A stretch of 64,000 bases of DNA from Gordonia sp. PP30 (lineage in GTDB: Bacteria > Actinomycetota > Actinomycetes > Mycobacteriales > Mycobacteriaceae), in assembly GCF_023100845.1 (NCBI RefSeq), contig NZ_CP095864.1, positions 2,170,001 through 2,234,000 of the forward strand, written 5' to 3'. Shown piece after piece: positions 15,156 through 24,151 of the stretch. A program made the translations under genes and the position numbers. Numbering within the stretch: the first letter of the stretch is position 1; each line of letters begins with the position of its first letter. The notes below the pieces were generated by a model, which saw nothing but the letters and a program-made list of their open reading frames with translations, did no database searches and was not told the origin of the DNA.

Positions 15156-17414
15156 TCAGCCCGCGTCCGGCAGGGCCAGGTCCAGCTCCAGCTCACCGGC
15201 GAGCTTGCCGATCAGCTCCACCGCGGCGTCGGCGATCACCGTGCCGGGCGGATAGATCGCGGTCGCGCCGGCCTCGTAGAGATCGTCGAAATCGCCCGGC
15301 GGGATCACCCCGCCGACCACGATCATGATGTCCTCGCGGCCGACGTCGGCCAGTGCCTTCTTCAGGGCCGGGACCAGGGTGAGGTGTCCGGCGGCCAGCG
15401 ACGACACGCCCACCACGTGCACGTCGTTGTCGGAGGCCTGGCTGGCGACCTCCTCGGGCGTGGCGAACAGCGGGCCCACGTCCACGTCGAAGCCGAGGTC
15501 GGCGAACGCGGTCGCGATCACCTTCTGCCCGCGGTCGTGCCCGTCCTGCCCCATCTTGGCGACCAGCACACGCGGACGACGGCCCTCCGCCTCGGCGAAC
15601 GCATCGACGACGGCGATGGCGCGGTCCACGTTGCTCACGTCTTCTCCCACCTCGTGCCGGTAGACGCCGCTGATGGTGCGGATCTCGGCCTGGTGCCGGC
15701 CGAAGACCTTCTCCATGGCATCGGAGATCTCGCCGCCGGTGGCGCCCGCCCGGGCGGCGTCGATGGCCAGCGCCATCAGATTGTTGTCCAGGTCCGATCC
15801 GCCGGGCTCACCGGCCGCACGGGTCAGGTTCGCCAGGGCGGCCTCGACCGCGGCCGAGTCCCGCTCGGCGCGCAGCCGGGCCAGCTTCTCCAGCTGCTCG
15901 GCGCGCACCTTCGAGTTGTCGACCTTGAGGACCTCGATCTCCTCGTCCTCGTCGACCCGGTACTTGTTGACGCCGATCAGCGGCTGCTGGCCGGAGTCGA
16001 TGCGCGCCTGGGTGCGCGCGGCGGCCTCCTCGATACGAAGCTTCGGCAGGCCCTCGTTGATGGCCTGGGTCATGCCGCCGGCGGCCTCGACCTCGGCGAT
16101 GTGCGCCCGGGCCTTGTTCGCCAGCTCGGCGGTGAGCCATTCGACGTAGTTGGACCCGGCCCACGGGTCGATCGGCCGGGTGGTGCCCGACTCCTGCTGC
16201 AGCAGCAGCTGGGTGTTGCGGGCGATGCGCGCCGAGAAGTCGGTCGGCAGCGCGATCGCCTCGTCGAGCGCGTTGGTGTGGAGCGACTGGGTGTGCCCCT
16301 GCGTCGCGGCCATCGCCTCCACGCAGGTGCGGGCGACGTTGTTGAACACGTCCTGCGCGGTCAGCGACCAGCCCGAGGTCTGCGAGTGGGTGCGCAGCGA
16401 CAGGCTCTTGGCACTCTTCGGCTCGAACTTCGCGACCAGCTCGCTCCACAGCAGCCGCGCCGCGCGGAGCTTGGCGACCTCCATGAAGAAGTTCATCCCG
16501 ATGCCCCAGAAGAACGAGAGGCGCGGCGCGAACTTGTCGATGTCCAGGCCCGCGTCGAGCCCGGCGCGGATGTATTCGACGCCGTCGGCCAGCGTGTACG
16601 CCAGCTCCAGATCGGCCGTCGCCCCGGCCTCCTGGATGTGGTAGCCGGAGATCGAGATGGAGTTGAACTTCGGCATCTTCTGGCTGGTGAAGGAGAAGAT
16701 GTCGGAGATGATCCGCATCGACGGGGCCGGCGGATAGATGTAGGTGTTGCGGACCATGAACTCCTTGAGGATGTCGTTCTGGATGGTCCCGGCCAGCTTC
16801 TCCGGCGGCACGCCCTGTTCCTCGGCGGCCACCACGTAGAGCGCGAGGATCGGCAGCACCGCGCCGTTCATCGTCATCGACACCGACACGTTGCCGAGGT
16901 CGATGCCGTCGAACAGCTGGCGCATGTCGAGGATCGAGTCGATCGCGACACCGGCCATGCCGACGTCGCCGGCGACGCGCGGGTGATCGGAGTCGTAGCC
17001 GCGGTGGGTCGCCAGATCGAAGGCCACCGACAGGCCCTTCTGGCCGGACGCGAGGTTGCGGCGGTAGAAGGCGTTCGACTCGGCGGCGGTGGAGAAGCCG
17101 GCGTACTGGCGGATGGTCCACGGCTGGTTGACGTACATCGTCGGGTACGGGCCGCGGATGAACGGCGCCTCGCCGGGAATCGAGTCCAGCGGGTAGCTCT
17201 CGTCGGCGGCCGTCGCGTCACGGGCGGCGCGGGTGTAGACCGGGGCGACGTCGATCTGCTCCGGCGTGTGCCAGACGGTCTGCTCGGGCGTGTAGCCGTG
17301 CGTACCCGCGAGGGACTCGACGAGGCTCTCGGTCTGCGTCGTGGTCGGTGTGGCGGTGAGCTCACCGAGGCCGAGTTCGACGTCGGCGAAACTTGGGATG
17401 CTGTTGTCGCTCAT
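15156..17414 (-). CDS. mutB: Methylmalonyl-CoA mutase, large (catalytic) subunit
   Basis: 752 residues. It interconverts succinyl-CoA and R-methylmalonyl-CoA with adenosylcobalamin, in a heterodimer with MutA. The N-terminal TIM barrel has [20 protein letters not shown] and the substrate-binding [13 protein letters not shown]-like stretch (here [19 protein letters not shown]). The C-terminal B12 domain (about 617-750) carries the DxHxxG cobalt-ligand motif, [11 protein letters not shown], near residue 625, plus [15 protein letters not shown] and VGGVIPPGD. The gene begins 6 bases after the mutA stop. Role: propionate, odd-chain and methyl-branched lipid metabolism. Confidence 0.97.
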   Translation of the reverse strand: MSDNSIPSFADVELGLGELTATPTTTQTESLVESLAGTHGYTPEQTVWHTPEQIDVAPVYTRAARDATAADESYPLDSIPGEAPFIRGPYPTMYVNQPWTIRQYAGFSTAAESNAFYRRNLASGQKGLSVAFDLATHRGYDSDHPRVAGDVGMAGVAIDSILDMRQLFDGIDLGNVSVSMTMNGAVLPILALYVVAAEEQGVPPEKLAGTIQNDILKEFMVRNTYIYPPAPSMRIISDIFSFTSQKMPKFNSISISGYHIQEAGATADLELAYTLADGVEYIRAGLDAGLDIDKFAPRLSFFWGIGMNFFMEVAKLRAARLLWSELVAKFEPKSAKSLSLRTHSQTSGWSLTAQDVFNNVARTCVEAMAATQGHTQSLHTNALDEAIALPTDFSARIARNTQLLLQQESGTTRPIDPWAGSNYVEWLTAELANKARAHIAEVEAAGGMTQAINEGLPKLRIEEAAARTQARIDSGQQPLIGVNKYRVDEDEEIEVLKVDNSKVRAEQLEKLARLRAERDSAAVEAALANLTRAAGEPGGSDLDNNLMALAIDAARAGATGGEISDAMEKVFGRHQAEIRTISGVYRHEVGEDVSNVDRAIAVVDAFAEAEGRRPRVLVAKMGQDGHDRGQKVIATAFADLGFDVDVGPLFATPEEVASQASDNDVHVVGVSSLAAGHLTLVPALKKALADVGREDIMIVVGGVIPPGDFDDLYEAGATAIYPPGTVIADAAVELIGKLAGELELDLALPDAG

Positions 17415-17420
17415 GGTGAT

Positions 17421-19316
17421 TCAGGCCCCCGCGGTCGCAGTGGTGAGGATGTCGAGAAGTTCGGTCAGCGTCCCGACCGCGTCGATCCCGGCACGCAGCG
17501 AGCCGTCCGGGCGGTCGTCGCCGTCCGGCCATTCGCTCAGCGGCCCGGCGAGCAGAACGCGGCCGATCCCGGCGGCGCGGGCGGCGGCCAGGACACCGGG
17601 TCCGTCCGAGGCGTAGCGGGCCTTGGTGCCGCAGAGGACGGCGATCGCGGACCCGTGGTCGGCCACCAGGCCATCGAGCGCGTCGACGGCGACCGGGCCG
17701 GGGTTGATCGCCTCGATGCCGCCCGCGCCGAGCAGATTGCTGACGAAAGTGGTGCGGCCGTTGTGCTCGGCCACGCTGCCCAGCGGCAGCAGCAGGACGC
17801 TCGGGCGGACCTCCTGGGCGTCGGCGCGATCACGCAGTTCCTCGAAGCGCCGGGCCACCCGGGCGAGCCCCGGCGTGGCGGTCGGCAGATCGGTGCTGTC
17901 GGCGAGGGCCGCCGCGAACGCGGCTTCACCGAGGTTCGGAAACTCCGAGACGCCGGTGACCGGCGCGCTGCGGTGCGCGACGGCCTCGTCGCGCAGCGCC
18001 AGTGCGTCGCCGATCCACCGCGCGATCGCGCCCTGATCGAGCGCATCGGCGTATCCGCCGTGCGCCTCGGTGTCGGTGAAGACCGCCCAGCCGGCCGACG
18101 CGAGATCGTCGGTGAGGGATTCCACGAACCATGAGCCGCCGGCCGGATCGAGGACCCGGCCGATGTTCGACTCCTCCAGCAGCAGCAGCTGGGTGTTGCG
18201 GGCGATGCGGGCCGAGAACGACGGACTCGACGAGCGCGCGCCGGTCGGCAGCGCCGCGTCGTAGCCGAGCACCGTCACCTGGTCGGCGCCGCCCACCCCG
18301 GCGCCGAACGCGGCGACGGTGGTGCGCAGCATATTCACCCACGGGTCGCGCTGGGTGAGCATCGACAGATCGGTCACCGCGTGGGTCAGCGCGGCGCCGG
18401 CGTCGGGCACTCCGAGGACCTGGGCGACGCGTGCCCACATCAGCCGCAGGGCCCGGAGCTTGGCGATGGCGGCGAACTGGTCATCGCTCACCGAGACGGC
18501 GAAGCCGATCTGGCCGAGGGCCTGTTCGGTGGTGAGCCCCGCGGTCGTCATGTCGCGGACGTGGGCGACGGCAGCGGCGACCAGCAGGCCGAGTTCCTGG
18601 GCGGCGGTGGCGCCGGCCTGCGCGAAGTCGGTGCCGTCGACCCGGAAGGTGCGCACCCGTTCGGGGACATCGATCGCCAGTGCGGCGGCCTGCGTGGCGG
18701 GCACGGCGGGCCGGCCGGAGAAGGCCGCGGTGTACGGCGACAGGCCGAGGCTGTGGGTGGTGCCGAGCAGCGGCGGCGCCTCCTGGGGCGGCGCCGGACG
18801 ATCGGCGAGGACCTTCAGGAATTCGTGGGCCACGGCGATGCCCTCGGTGCCGGCGTCCAGGGTGACCGGCATCAGGTCGAGGTACACGCCGTTCAGGACG
18901 GTACCCAGCTCGCCGTACTTCACGGCCGGGCCGACGGCCAGCCAGATGCCGCTGGCGCCGGACCCGGCGGCATCGAGGATCGTCTCGTTGACACCCTCGA
19001 CGCTCTGGCCGGGCAGGTCGCCGAAGCGCTCGGTGACGCGCCAGCCCTGGTTCACGTCGCGCGCCGGATCGGCGCCGCGGACGAACGGGAAGGCGCCGGG
19101 CAGGCCGCGCTCACCGGTCTCGTCCTTGCGGGTGTAGAGCGGGCGGACCACCACGTCGTCGTCGCGGGTCTGCGTGGAGAGCAGCGCTTCCGGGGTCGCG
19201 GGCAGATCGGCGGGATCGCATCGGCGCCCCTTCGCCAGGACTGCCGCGGCGGCCGTCGACCACCGGGTGTAGTCGTCGTCGAGCTGCTGCCTGGTGTGCG
19301 TGATGTCGGCCGTCAT
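17421..19316 (-). CDS. mutA: Methylmalonyl-CoA mutase, small subunit
   Basis: 631 residues from the ATG at 19316, preceded by GGAGGA at 11 bases; the longer open frame upstream is antisense of the next gene. The barrel half resembles MutB (VRPLYTRKD, PFVRGADPARDVNQGWRV), but the C-terminal domain lacks the DxHxxG cobalamin motif, as expected for the non-catalytic subunit. It stabilises MutB. It is the first gene of the mutA-mutB-meaB operon and is divergent from the TVP38-type gene, so its promoter lies in 19317-19442. Confidence 0.94.
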   Translation of the reverse strand: MTADITHTRQQLDDDYTRWSTAAAAVLAKGRRCDPADLPATPEALLSTQTRDDDVVVRPLYTRKDETGERGLPGAFPFVRGADPARDVNQGWRVTERFGDLPGQSVEGVNETILDAAGSGASGIWLAVGPAVKYGELGTVLNGVYLDLMPVTLDAGTEGIAVAHEFLKVLADRPAPPQEAPPLLGTTHSLGLSPYTAAFSGRPAVPATQAAALAIDVPERVRTFRVDGTDFAQAGATAAQELGLLVAAAVAHVRDMTTAGLTTEQALGQIGFAVSVSDDQFAAIAKLRALRLMWARVAQVLGVPDAGAALTHAVTDLSMLTQRDPWVNMLRTTVAAFGAGVGGADQVTVLGYDAALPTGARSSSPSFSARIARNTQLLLLEESNIGRVLDPAGGSWFVESLTDDLASAGWAVFTDTEAHGGYADALDQGAIARWIGDALALRDEAVAHRSAPVTGVSEFPNLGEAAFAAALADSTDLPTATPGLARVARRFEELRDRADAQEVRPSVLLLPLGSVAEHNGRTTFVSNLLGAGGIEAINPGPVAVDALDGLVADHGSAIAVLCGTKARYASDGPGVLAAARAAGIGRVLLAGPLSEWPDGDDRPDGSLRAGIDAVGTLTELLDILTTATAGA

Positions 19317-19442
19317 GGCTTGCGGGATCCTCCATGGTCGCTGGACTGTGCGCCCCCATGCACAATATCGGATCTGTGTTCGCGGCCACGCGCGGTCCAT
19401 CGTGAAGCGGGCCACTCGCCGGCACTGCCTAGACTTACCGGG

Positions 19443-20162
19443 GTGATCCTCCCCCGTCGTCCCCGCGCCGTCGAGGAGCCCGTCGACCTGGCCACCGGCA
19501 CGGTGGCGCCGGCCCCGGCGGGGGCCGGGCGGGTGACCGTCTGGCGGGCGGTGGGCGGACTGGCCGTGGTGGTCGCCGTGCTGGCGGCGGCCTACTTCGC
19601 GCCGCTGCCCTCGGTCGGCCGAGTCCGCGAGTGGTCGGACGCGGTGGGCCCGTGGTTCGTGGTGCTGTTCTTCCTGGCGTACGCGGTGGTGACCATCGCG
19701 CCGATGCCGCGGACCGCGTTCACCGTGACCGCCGGCGTCCTGTTCGGCCCGGCGGTCGGTTTCGCCGGCTCGATGCTGGCCACCACGTTCGCGGCGGTGG
19801 TCGCCTTCGCGCTGGCCCGCCGCCTGGGCCGCGCACGGGCGCAGCGCTATCTCGATCGCGCGGTGTTCCGGACCATCGAAGAACGCCTGGAACGACGCGG
19901 CTGGCTGGCCGTCGGCTCGCTCCGGCTGATCGCGTTCTGCCCGTTCTCGGTCCTCAACTACGCCTCCGGGCTGTCGTCGGTGCGGCCGATCCCCTACACG
20001 GTCGCCTCGGTGCTCGGCACCATCCCGGGGACCGCCGCCGTGGTCTTCCTCGGCGACGCCCTGGCCGGTCAGGCGAGCCCGGTGATGATCCTGATCTCGG
20101 GCGGGCTGTTCGCGGTCGGCGTGATCGGGCTGATCGTGGACGCGCGGATGCCGGTCAAGTGA
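19443..20162 (+). CDS. TVP38/TMEM64-family (DedA-like) membrane protein
   Basis: 239 residues from a GTG. About six hydrophobic segments are visible: a first helix near 40-60, then the conserved VTIAPMPRTAFTVTAGVLFGP re-entrant region, GFAGSMLATTFAAVVAFALARRLG, the RLIAFCPFSVLNYASGLSSV signature, and a final helix ending RMPVK. The family is linked to lipid scrambling or undecaprenyl-phosphate recycling, but this member's substrate is unknown. The gene order mutA / divergent TVP38 matches Rv1492-Rv1491c as I recall it. The first TCAAG site of the downstream operator array overlaps its last codons. Confidence 0.88.
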   Translation: MILPRRPRAVEEPVDLATGTVAPAPAGAGRVTVWRAVGGLAVVVAVLAAAYFAPLPSVGRVREWSDAVGPWFVVLFFLAYAVVTIAPMPRTAFTVTAGVLFGPAVGFAGSMLATTFAAVVAFALARRLGRARAQRYLDRAVFRTIEERLERRGWLAVGSLRLIAFCPFSVLNYASGLSSVRPIPYTVASVLGTIPGTAAVVFLGDALAGQASPVMILISGGLFAVGVIGLIVDARMPVK

Positions 20163-20229
20163 TGAGGCTTGATATTCGAAGATCAAGCCTCAATACTTGA
20201 TTAGAGGCATTCAAGCTTCAGGACTTGAA
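20155..20229. promoter_or_regulatory. Three phased operators, TCAAG-N8-CTTGA, 28-bp period
   Basis: TCAAG occurs at 20155, 20183 and 20211, and CTTGA at 20168, 20196 and 20224: three copies of the 18-bp palindrome TCAAG-N8-CTTGA, each separated by 10 bases, with half-sites alternating every 13-15 bases. The last ends 13 bases before the SatD-like ATG at 20242. The outermost copy overlaps the stop of the preceding gene. Sequence between the half-sites is not conserved, so the half-sites are what is kept. A dimeric regulator binding cooperatively is the natural reading; autoregulation by the adjacent gene is inferred. Confidence 0.8.
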
Positions 20230-20241
20230 TCGAGGTCAGTC

Positions 20242-20826
20242 ATGTTCGTGATCACCGCAGACCAGCGATCCAGTCGTACCGACCTGGACCGAGTGCCGCA
20301 TCTGCTGGACCGCTTCCGCGACACCGTCGCGGTCCGGGGTTTCGATCGGACGGCCGGTGACGAGGTGGAAGCGATCTTCGACGACCCGGCGGTCGTCGCC
20401 ACGGTGGCGGTGGACCTGGTCTCCTCGGGCCATTGGAGTGTCGGCATCGGCGTCGACGACGTCGAGCAGCCGCTCCCGGAGCAGACGCGCGCCGGCCGCG
20501 GGCCGGCCTTCGAGGCCGCACGCCGGGCGGTGGAAGCGGCCAAGGGCCGGCGGGTGCCGTTGCAGGTGGCCGGTCCGTCGGTCTGGTGCCAGAGCGCGCA
20601 GACGGCGGCATGCCTGCTGATCGACCTGCTGACCGCGCGGAGCCCGGCGGGCCGGGAGGCCGTCGCCCTGGCCGCGGCCGGATTGACACAAGCCGAAGCC
20701 GCTGAGCGCCTGGGCATCTCGCCGCAGGCGGTGTCGCTGCGATTGCGCGCGGCCCGCTGGGATCTCCAGCCGGACGCGGAGAACCTGACGGTACGGCTGA
20801 TGACGATGTGCGAGGAGGACCGATGA
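20242..20826 (+). CDS. SatD-family protein with C-terminal helix-turn-helix
   Basis: 194 residues from the ATG at 20242 (GAGGT 7 bases upstream). The N-terminus MFVITADQRSSRTDLDRVP and the later TAGDEVEAIFDDP fit the SatD family, whose fold I regard as resembling nucleotidyl-cyclase palm domains. The C-terminus holds a sigma-70-region-4-like [30 protein letters not shown] (about 149-175). No function is established for the family beyond regulation or stress links in firmicutes. It overlaps the next gene by ATGA and sits behind an unusual operator array, suggesting an autoregulated two-gene operon. Confidence 0.75.
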   Translation: MFVITADQRSSRTDLDRVPHLLDRFRDTVAVRGFDRTAGDEVEAIFDDPAVVATVAVDLVSSGHWSVGIGVDDVEQPLPEQTRAGRGPAFEAARRAVEAAKGRRVPLQVAGPSVWCQSAQTAACLLIDLLTARSPAGREAVALAAAGLTQAEAAERLGISPQAVSLRLRAARWDLQPDAENLTVRLMTMCEEDR

Positions 20827-21380
20827 CCGCCGTGGTGCTGCTGGTGGTGGCGATCGTGATCGCGGTGGTGGCGGCCCCCGGCCGGGCACGACTCGCCGCC
20901 GACGACACCTACCCGGATCGTGTCGTGCGCGGCGCCGACCGCGTCCTGACCGCGGTGATGGTCGTGCTGCTGGCCGCCGCGGCGATCGTCGCGGCCGTGG
21001 GCTCCGCGTTGCCGGCATACGACTTGATCGCCGGCCGGGTGGTGGCGGTGATCGCCGCCGCGGTGACCGGCGGACCGGTGGTCCGGACGGTGCTGGCCAT
21101 CGGTGGCATCCCCACCCGCAACGACAACTACGACGACCCGGCGCCGGATCCCCCGCTGCGCGGCGGCCGCGTGATCGGCCTGCTGGAACGGACCGGGGTC
21201 GCGGTCAGTCTGCTGCTCGGGTGGCCGGCCGGGATCGCGGTGATCCTCGGGATCAAGGGCCTGGCGCGCTTCCCGCAACTGCGCGAACACCATGCCAGCG
21301 AGCAGTTCATCCTCGGCACCTTCGCCTCGGTGCTCTGGGCCTGTGCGGCCGCCGGGATCGGCGTGCTCCTGGGGCGCTGA
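20823..21380 (+). CDS. Membrane protein co-encoded with the SatD-like regulator
   Basis: 185 residues; the ATG overlaps the preceding stop as ATGA. Four or more hydrophobic segments: 1-18, about 42-66, 68-90, then, after a hydrophilic stretch NDNYDDPAPDPPLRGGR, about 122-150 and 163-184. The REHHASEQFILGTFASVLWACAAAG region resembles the end of small conserved membrane proteins found beside SatD genes in actinobacteria. The function is unknown; tight coupling suggests that it is the effector or sensor partner of the regulator. Confidence 0.8.
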   Translation: MTAVVLLVVAIVIAVVAAPGRARLAADDTYPDRVVRGADRVLTAVMVVLLAAAAIVAAVGSALPAYDLIAGRVVAVIAAAVTGGPVVRTVLAIGGIPTRNDNYDDPAPDPPLRGGRVIGLLERTGVAVSLLLGWPAGIAVILGIKGLARFPQLREHHASEQFILGTFASVLWACAAAGIGVLLGR

Positions 21381-21488
21381 TCGCGCCCCGCGCGGATCGG
21401 CCGCAGAACACCGGCCGAATACGGCGCACCGAGGGAATATCGCCGCCCGCGGCGCTGAGGCGGCCGATGTTCTGAGGGACCGGACGCG

Positions 21489-22424
21489 TCAGAAGATGTC
21501 GTACCCACCGCTGCACCCGGTGTAGTAGCTGACCACGGGGTTTCCGGTGTCGACCGAGGCAGCGAGGATCAGCTCGAACACGGCGAGGTCGTGGTCCAGT
21601 TCCGGCATCGTGAGATCACGCGTCTCAACCCGCAGCGATGTCTCCAGCGGCATGTCCGGTCCCCTTCTTCTGGCCTGGGCCGGAGTGAACGAGAGTCGCG
21701 GTGCCCATCGCCAGACGGCGCCCGGTGTACCGGGTGGTATGAACACCGTCCGATACATCCGGTACCCGCCGAATTCGACCGAGACCGCGCTGTCTTGGAG
21801 CACCTCGACGGTGGTCGACCGGATACGCTCGGCGCCGCTCCCGAGGTCTCGGACGACGACCTCGACACCCGAGACTCCGATTTCGCCGATCTCGCCCGCT
21901 GTGCTTTCCGGGTACGCGTCCTGGGAGACGCCGATCCGGGCGAAGTCACGTTCGCCGCGAAAACCTGCTCCATCGACGGGACGCGACGCTTCACCTTGCT
22001 CATCGATCACGATGCGCGTCTCCATGCTGGTCGGCAACGCGCACAGCGCTCGCAGTTCCGACAGCGCGACCTCCGCCTCGTGGGCCTCGACGAGGACCTC
22101 CGCCATCGCACTGGCGGGCCGGTGAAGCACGTCCGCGATGTGGCGGTACGCGGGACGTGTCAGCAGATCCTCGACCAGATCGCTCGACCACTCTCGGCGA
22201 CGTCCGTGGTAAAGCTCTTCCCACACCTGCATGTCCGTATGCTCACACGCCCGCCCAGACCGCCACAGTTGCAGGTATTCCGGTGAGTCCTCCGGCGAAG
22301 CATCGACCACCCGCTTGACGTTGCCGAACCGGTCGAGATCGAGCCTCTCCGGCGGAAGCGGAGGTTCGGAGGTGCGGCCTTCCCGGAAGCACGAACATGC
22401 GACGTACAGCAGTCCTTCACTCAT
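21489..22424 (-). CDS. Conserved-looking protein of unknown function
   Basis: 311 residues from the ATG at 22424 (MSEGLLYVACSCFREG). No family recognised. The N-terminus has a CxC pair (ACSCF) and, further on, ACEHTDMQVWEELYH; a helical middle region (residues about 95-140) is followed by a beta-rich half with paired strands such as SVEFGGYRMYRTVFIPPG, and the last residues are GNPVVSYYTGCSGGYDIF. It has no signal or membrane segment. It is convergent with the SatD-associated membrane gene and co-directional with the DUF3097 gene upstream. Confidence 0.65.
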   Translation of the reverse strand: MSEGLLYVACSCFREGRTSEPPLPPERLDLDRFGNVKRVVDASPEDSPEYLQLWRSGRACEHTDMQVWEELYHGRRREWSSDLVEDLLTRPAYRHIADVLHRPASAMAEVLVEAHEAEVALSELRALCALPTSMETRIVIDEQGEASRPVDGAGFRGERDFARIGVSQDAYPESTAGEIGEIGVSGVEVVVRDLGSGAERIRSTTVEVLQDSAVSVEFGGYRMYRTVFIPPGTPGAVWRWAPRLSFTPAQARRRGPDMPLETSLRVETRDLTMPELDHDLAVFELILAASVDTGNPVVSYYTGCSGGYDIF

Positions 22425-22455
22425 GTGCCAAGCATGGAACACACCCACGACAGGG

Positions 22456-23283
22456 CTACTCCGGCGGCTCGGTGACGAAGTCGATCAGTTCCTCGACGCT
22501 GCGGATCAGCGGGACCTCGAGGTCGCGGAAGCTCGAGACGGCGCCCAGTACCCGGCGCCAGCCGTCCTGCGGGGTGCCCCAGCCGAGCTCCTCGCAGATC
22601 CCGGTCTTCCAGTCGGTGCCGCGCGGGATGGTCGGCCAGGCCGCGATCTTGACCGCGGACGGCTTCACCGCCTCCCACACGTCGATGTAGGGGTGGCCGC
22701 AGACCAGGACGTTCGGACCCACCTCGGCGGTCAGCTTCGCCTCCTTGGTGCCCGCGACGAGGTGATCGACCAGCACCCCCGCCCGCCGATGCGGGGCGGG
22801 CTGGAAGTCGGCGAGCGCGTCGTCGAGGTTGTCCAGGCCGTCGAGGCTCATCACCACGACCCCCTCGGCGCGCAGATCCTCGCCCCAGACCCGCTCGAGC
22901 AGCGTCGCGTCGTGCACGCCCTCGACGAAGATCCGGCTGGCCCGGGCGGTCCGCGCCCGCTGCTTGGGCAGGGCCCGTGAACCGGACGCGGTCTGGATCC
23001 GGCTCGGCTGATTCGGTCCGCGGCCCCGTGGCCGGACGAGCGTGACCGGCTTGCCGTCGATCAGGAACGCCGCGGGATACGCGTGGAACACCCGGGTCGC
23101 GCCGCGCCGGTCCTCCAGGCGCACCATGTCGGCGGCGTACGTCTTCTCCCAGCCGACCACCGCGCCGCAGTAGCCGGTCGCCGCGTCCTCGACCACCAGG
23201 CCCATCTCCCCGGCGACCTCGGGGGCTTTCGGCTTCTGCCTGCGCGGCTGCGCCAGTACGTCACGTCCGTAGCGATCGTCCAT
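22456..23283 (-). CDS. DUF3097 family protein
   Basis: 275 residues from the ATG at 23283; a GTG one codon upstream is possible. The order GRDVLAQPRRQKPKAPEVAG, GLVVEDAATGYCGAVVGWEKT, VFHAYPAAFLIDGKPVTLVRP, then IFVEGVHDATLLERVWGEDLR and GVVVMSLDGLDNLDD is that of the actinobacterial DUF3097 family. The VEGVHDA...DGLD segments resemble a TOPRIM fold (E, then DxD-like acidic residues), which is suggestive of nucleic-acid enzymology. The role is unproven. It is divergent from the next gene. Confidence 0.85.
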   Translation of the reverse strand: MDDRYGRDVLAQPRRQKPKAPEVAGEMGLVVEDAATGYCGAVVGWEKTYAADMVRLEDRRGATRVFHAYPAAFLIDGKPVTLVRPRGRGPNQPSRIQTASGSRALPKQRARTARASRIFVEGVHDATLLERVWGEDLRAEGVVVMSLDGLDNLDDALADFQPAPHRRAGVLVDHLVAGTKEAKLTAEVGPNVLVCGHPYIDVWEAVKPSAVKIAAWPTIPRGTDWKTGICEELGWGTPQDGWRRVLGAVSSFRDLEVPLIRSVEELIDFVTEPPE

Positions 23284-23352
23284 CACGGGTGCTCAGGGTA
23301 GGCGACGCGGACGCGATCGGCGGTGCGACGCTCCGCGTATCGTGGTGACGTC

Positions 23353-24147
23353 ATGTCTAGATCACTGCCGGAATCCGGTCACGCCCTGCTGCGCGCCTGG
23401 CCCGCGTCGGCGCTCGCCCTGTGGGCCGCCGCCTGGCGTGCCGGAAGCGCCGCGCCCGACGACGTCCTGCACACCCTGCACGACTACGCCCAGGTGCACG
23501 ACGTCGATGCGGCGCCGGGCGCCCCGATCGCTTCGGGAGCGAGTGCCCTGGAGCTGATCCGCCTGGTCGGTGAGGCGCCCGCGGCCGCGGTGGTGTTTCC
23601 CGCGCCCGGCGATGCGCAAGGACTCGGTCCCGGCCTGCTCGACGCCGAGGTGCTCGCCACCGCCGAGGTCCTGCTGATCGCCCGTCCCGGCGGCACCCCG
23701 CTGTCGATCACCGCCCGCGGCACCGCCGAACGCTGCCGCTGGACCGTGCGCGTCGTGGAGCAACCGCTCGACGTCGAAGCGCTCGGCGGCGACCGCGGCG
23801 TCGGCGAACTGGAATACGAGCTGCGCGAGGCCGTCGGCGAGGCGGCCGCGGTGATCGCCGGACTGACCGGTCCCCGCTCGTCGGGCCCGGCCGATCTGCG
23901 CGATGCCCTCGCCGCCCGCACTCGGGCCGGTCTGCTGGACCTGCCGCCGCACGACCGGCCGCGCGTGGACCGGATCCTCGCCACGGCCGCGCAGATCGAC
24001 GCGATCGTCGATCTGGCCGGCGGTGACCTCGGGGCGTCGGCGGCGCAGCTCGACACCGCCGACACCGAACTCCGCCGGCTGTCGGCGCTGACCCGCCGAG
24101 CGCGGGCCGGCGCGATCAACACCCTGCTGCGCGACTATCGCCGCTGA
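23353..24147 (+). CDS. Conserved actinobacterial protein of unknown function
   Basis: 264 residues from the ATG at 23353. It is Ala/Leu-rich and soluble: a helical start HALLRAWPASALALWAAAWRAG, a central alpha/beta part with VVFPAPGDAQGLGPG and LIARPGGTPLSI, and a long helical C-terminus. No motif is recognised. Position next to hemH in convergent orientation matches Rv1486c in M. tuberculosis as I remember it. Its stop is 4 bases from the hemH stop. Confidence 0.7.
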   Translation: MSRSLPESGHALLRAWPASALALWAAAWRAGSAAPDDVLHTLHDYAQVHDVDAAPGAPIASGASALELIRLVGEAPAAAVVFPAPGDAQGLGPGLLDAEVLATAEVLLIARPGGTPLSITARGTAERCRWTVRVVEQPLDVEALGGDRGVGELEYELREAVGEAAAVIAGLTGPRSSGPADLRDALAARTRAGLLDLPPHDRPRVDRILATAAQIDAIVDLAGGDLGASAAQLDTADTELRRLSALTRRARAGAINTLLRDYRR

Positions 24148-24151
24148 CGGA

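Noticed and set aside
15141-18134. 997-codon plus-strand open frame across mutB and mutA
   Set aside because: Shadow of two certain genes on the other strand; the translation is low-complexity and matches nothing.
20155-20229. A CRISPR-like or tandem-repeat array
   Set aside because: Only 5-bp half-sites are repeated, the units are 28 bp in total and no cas gene is present; operators explain it better.
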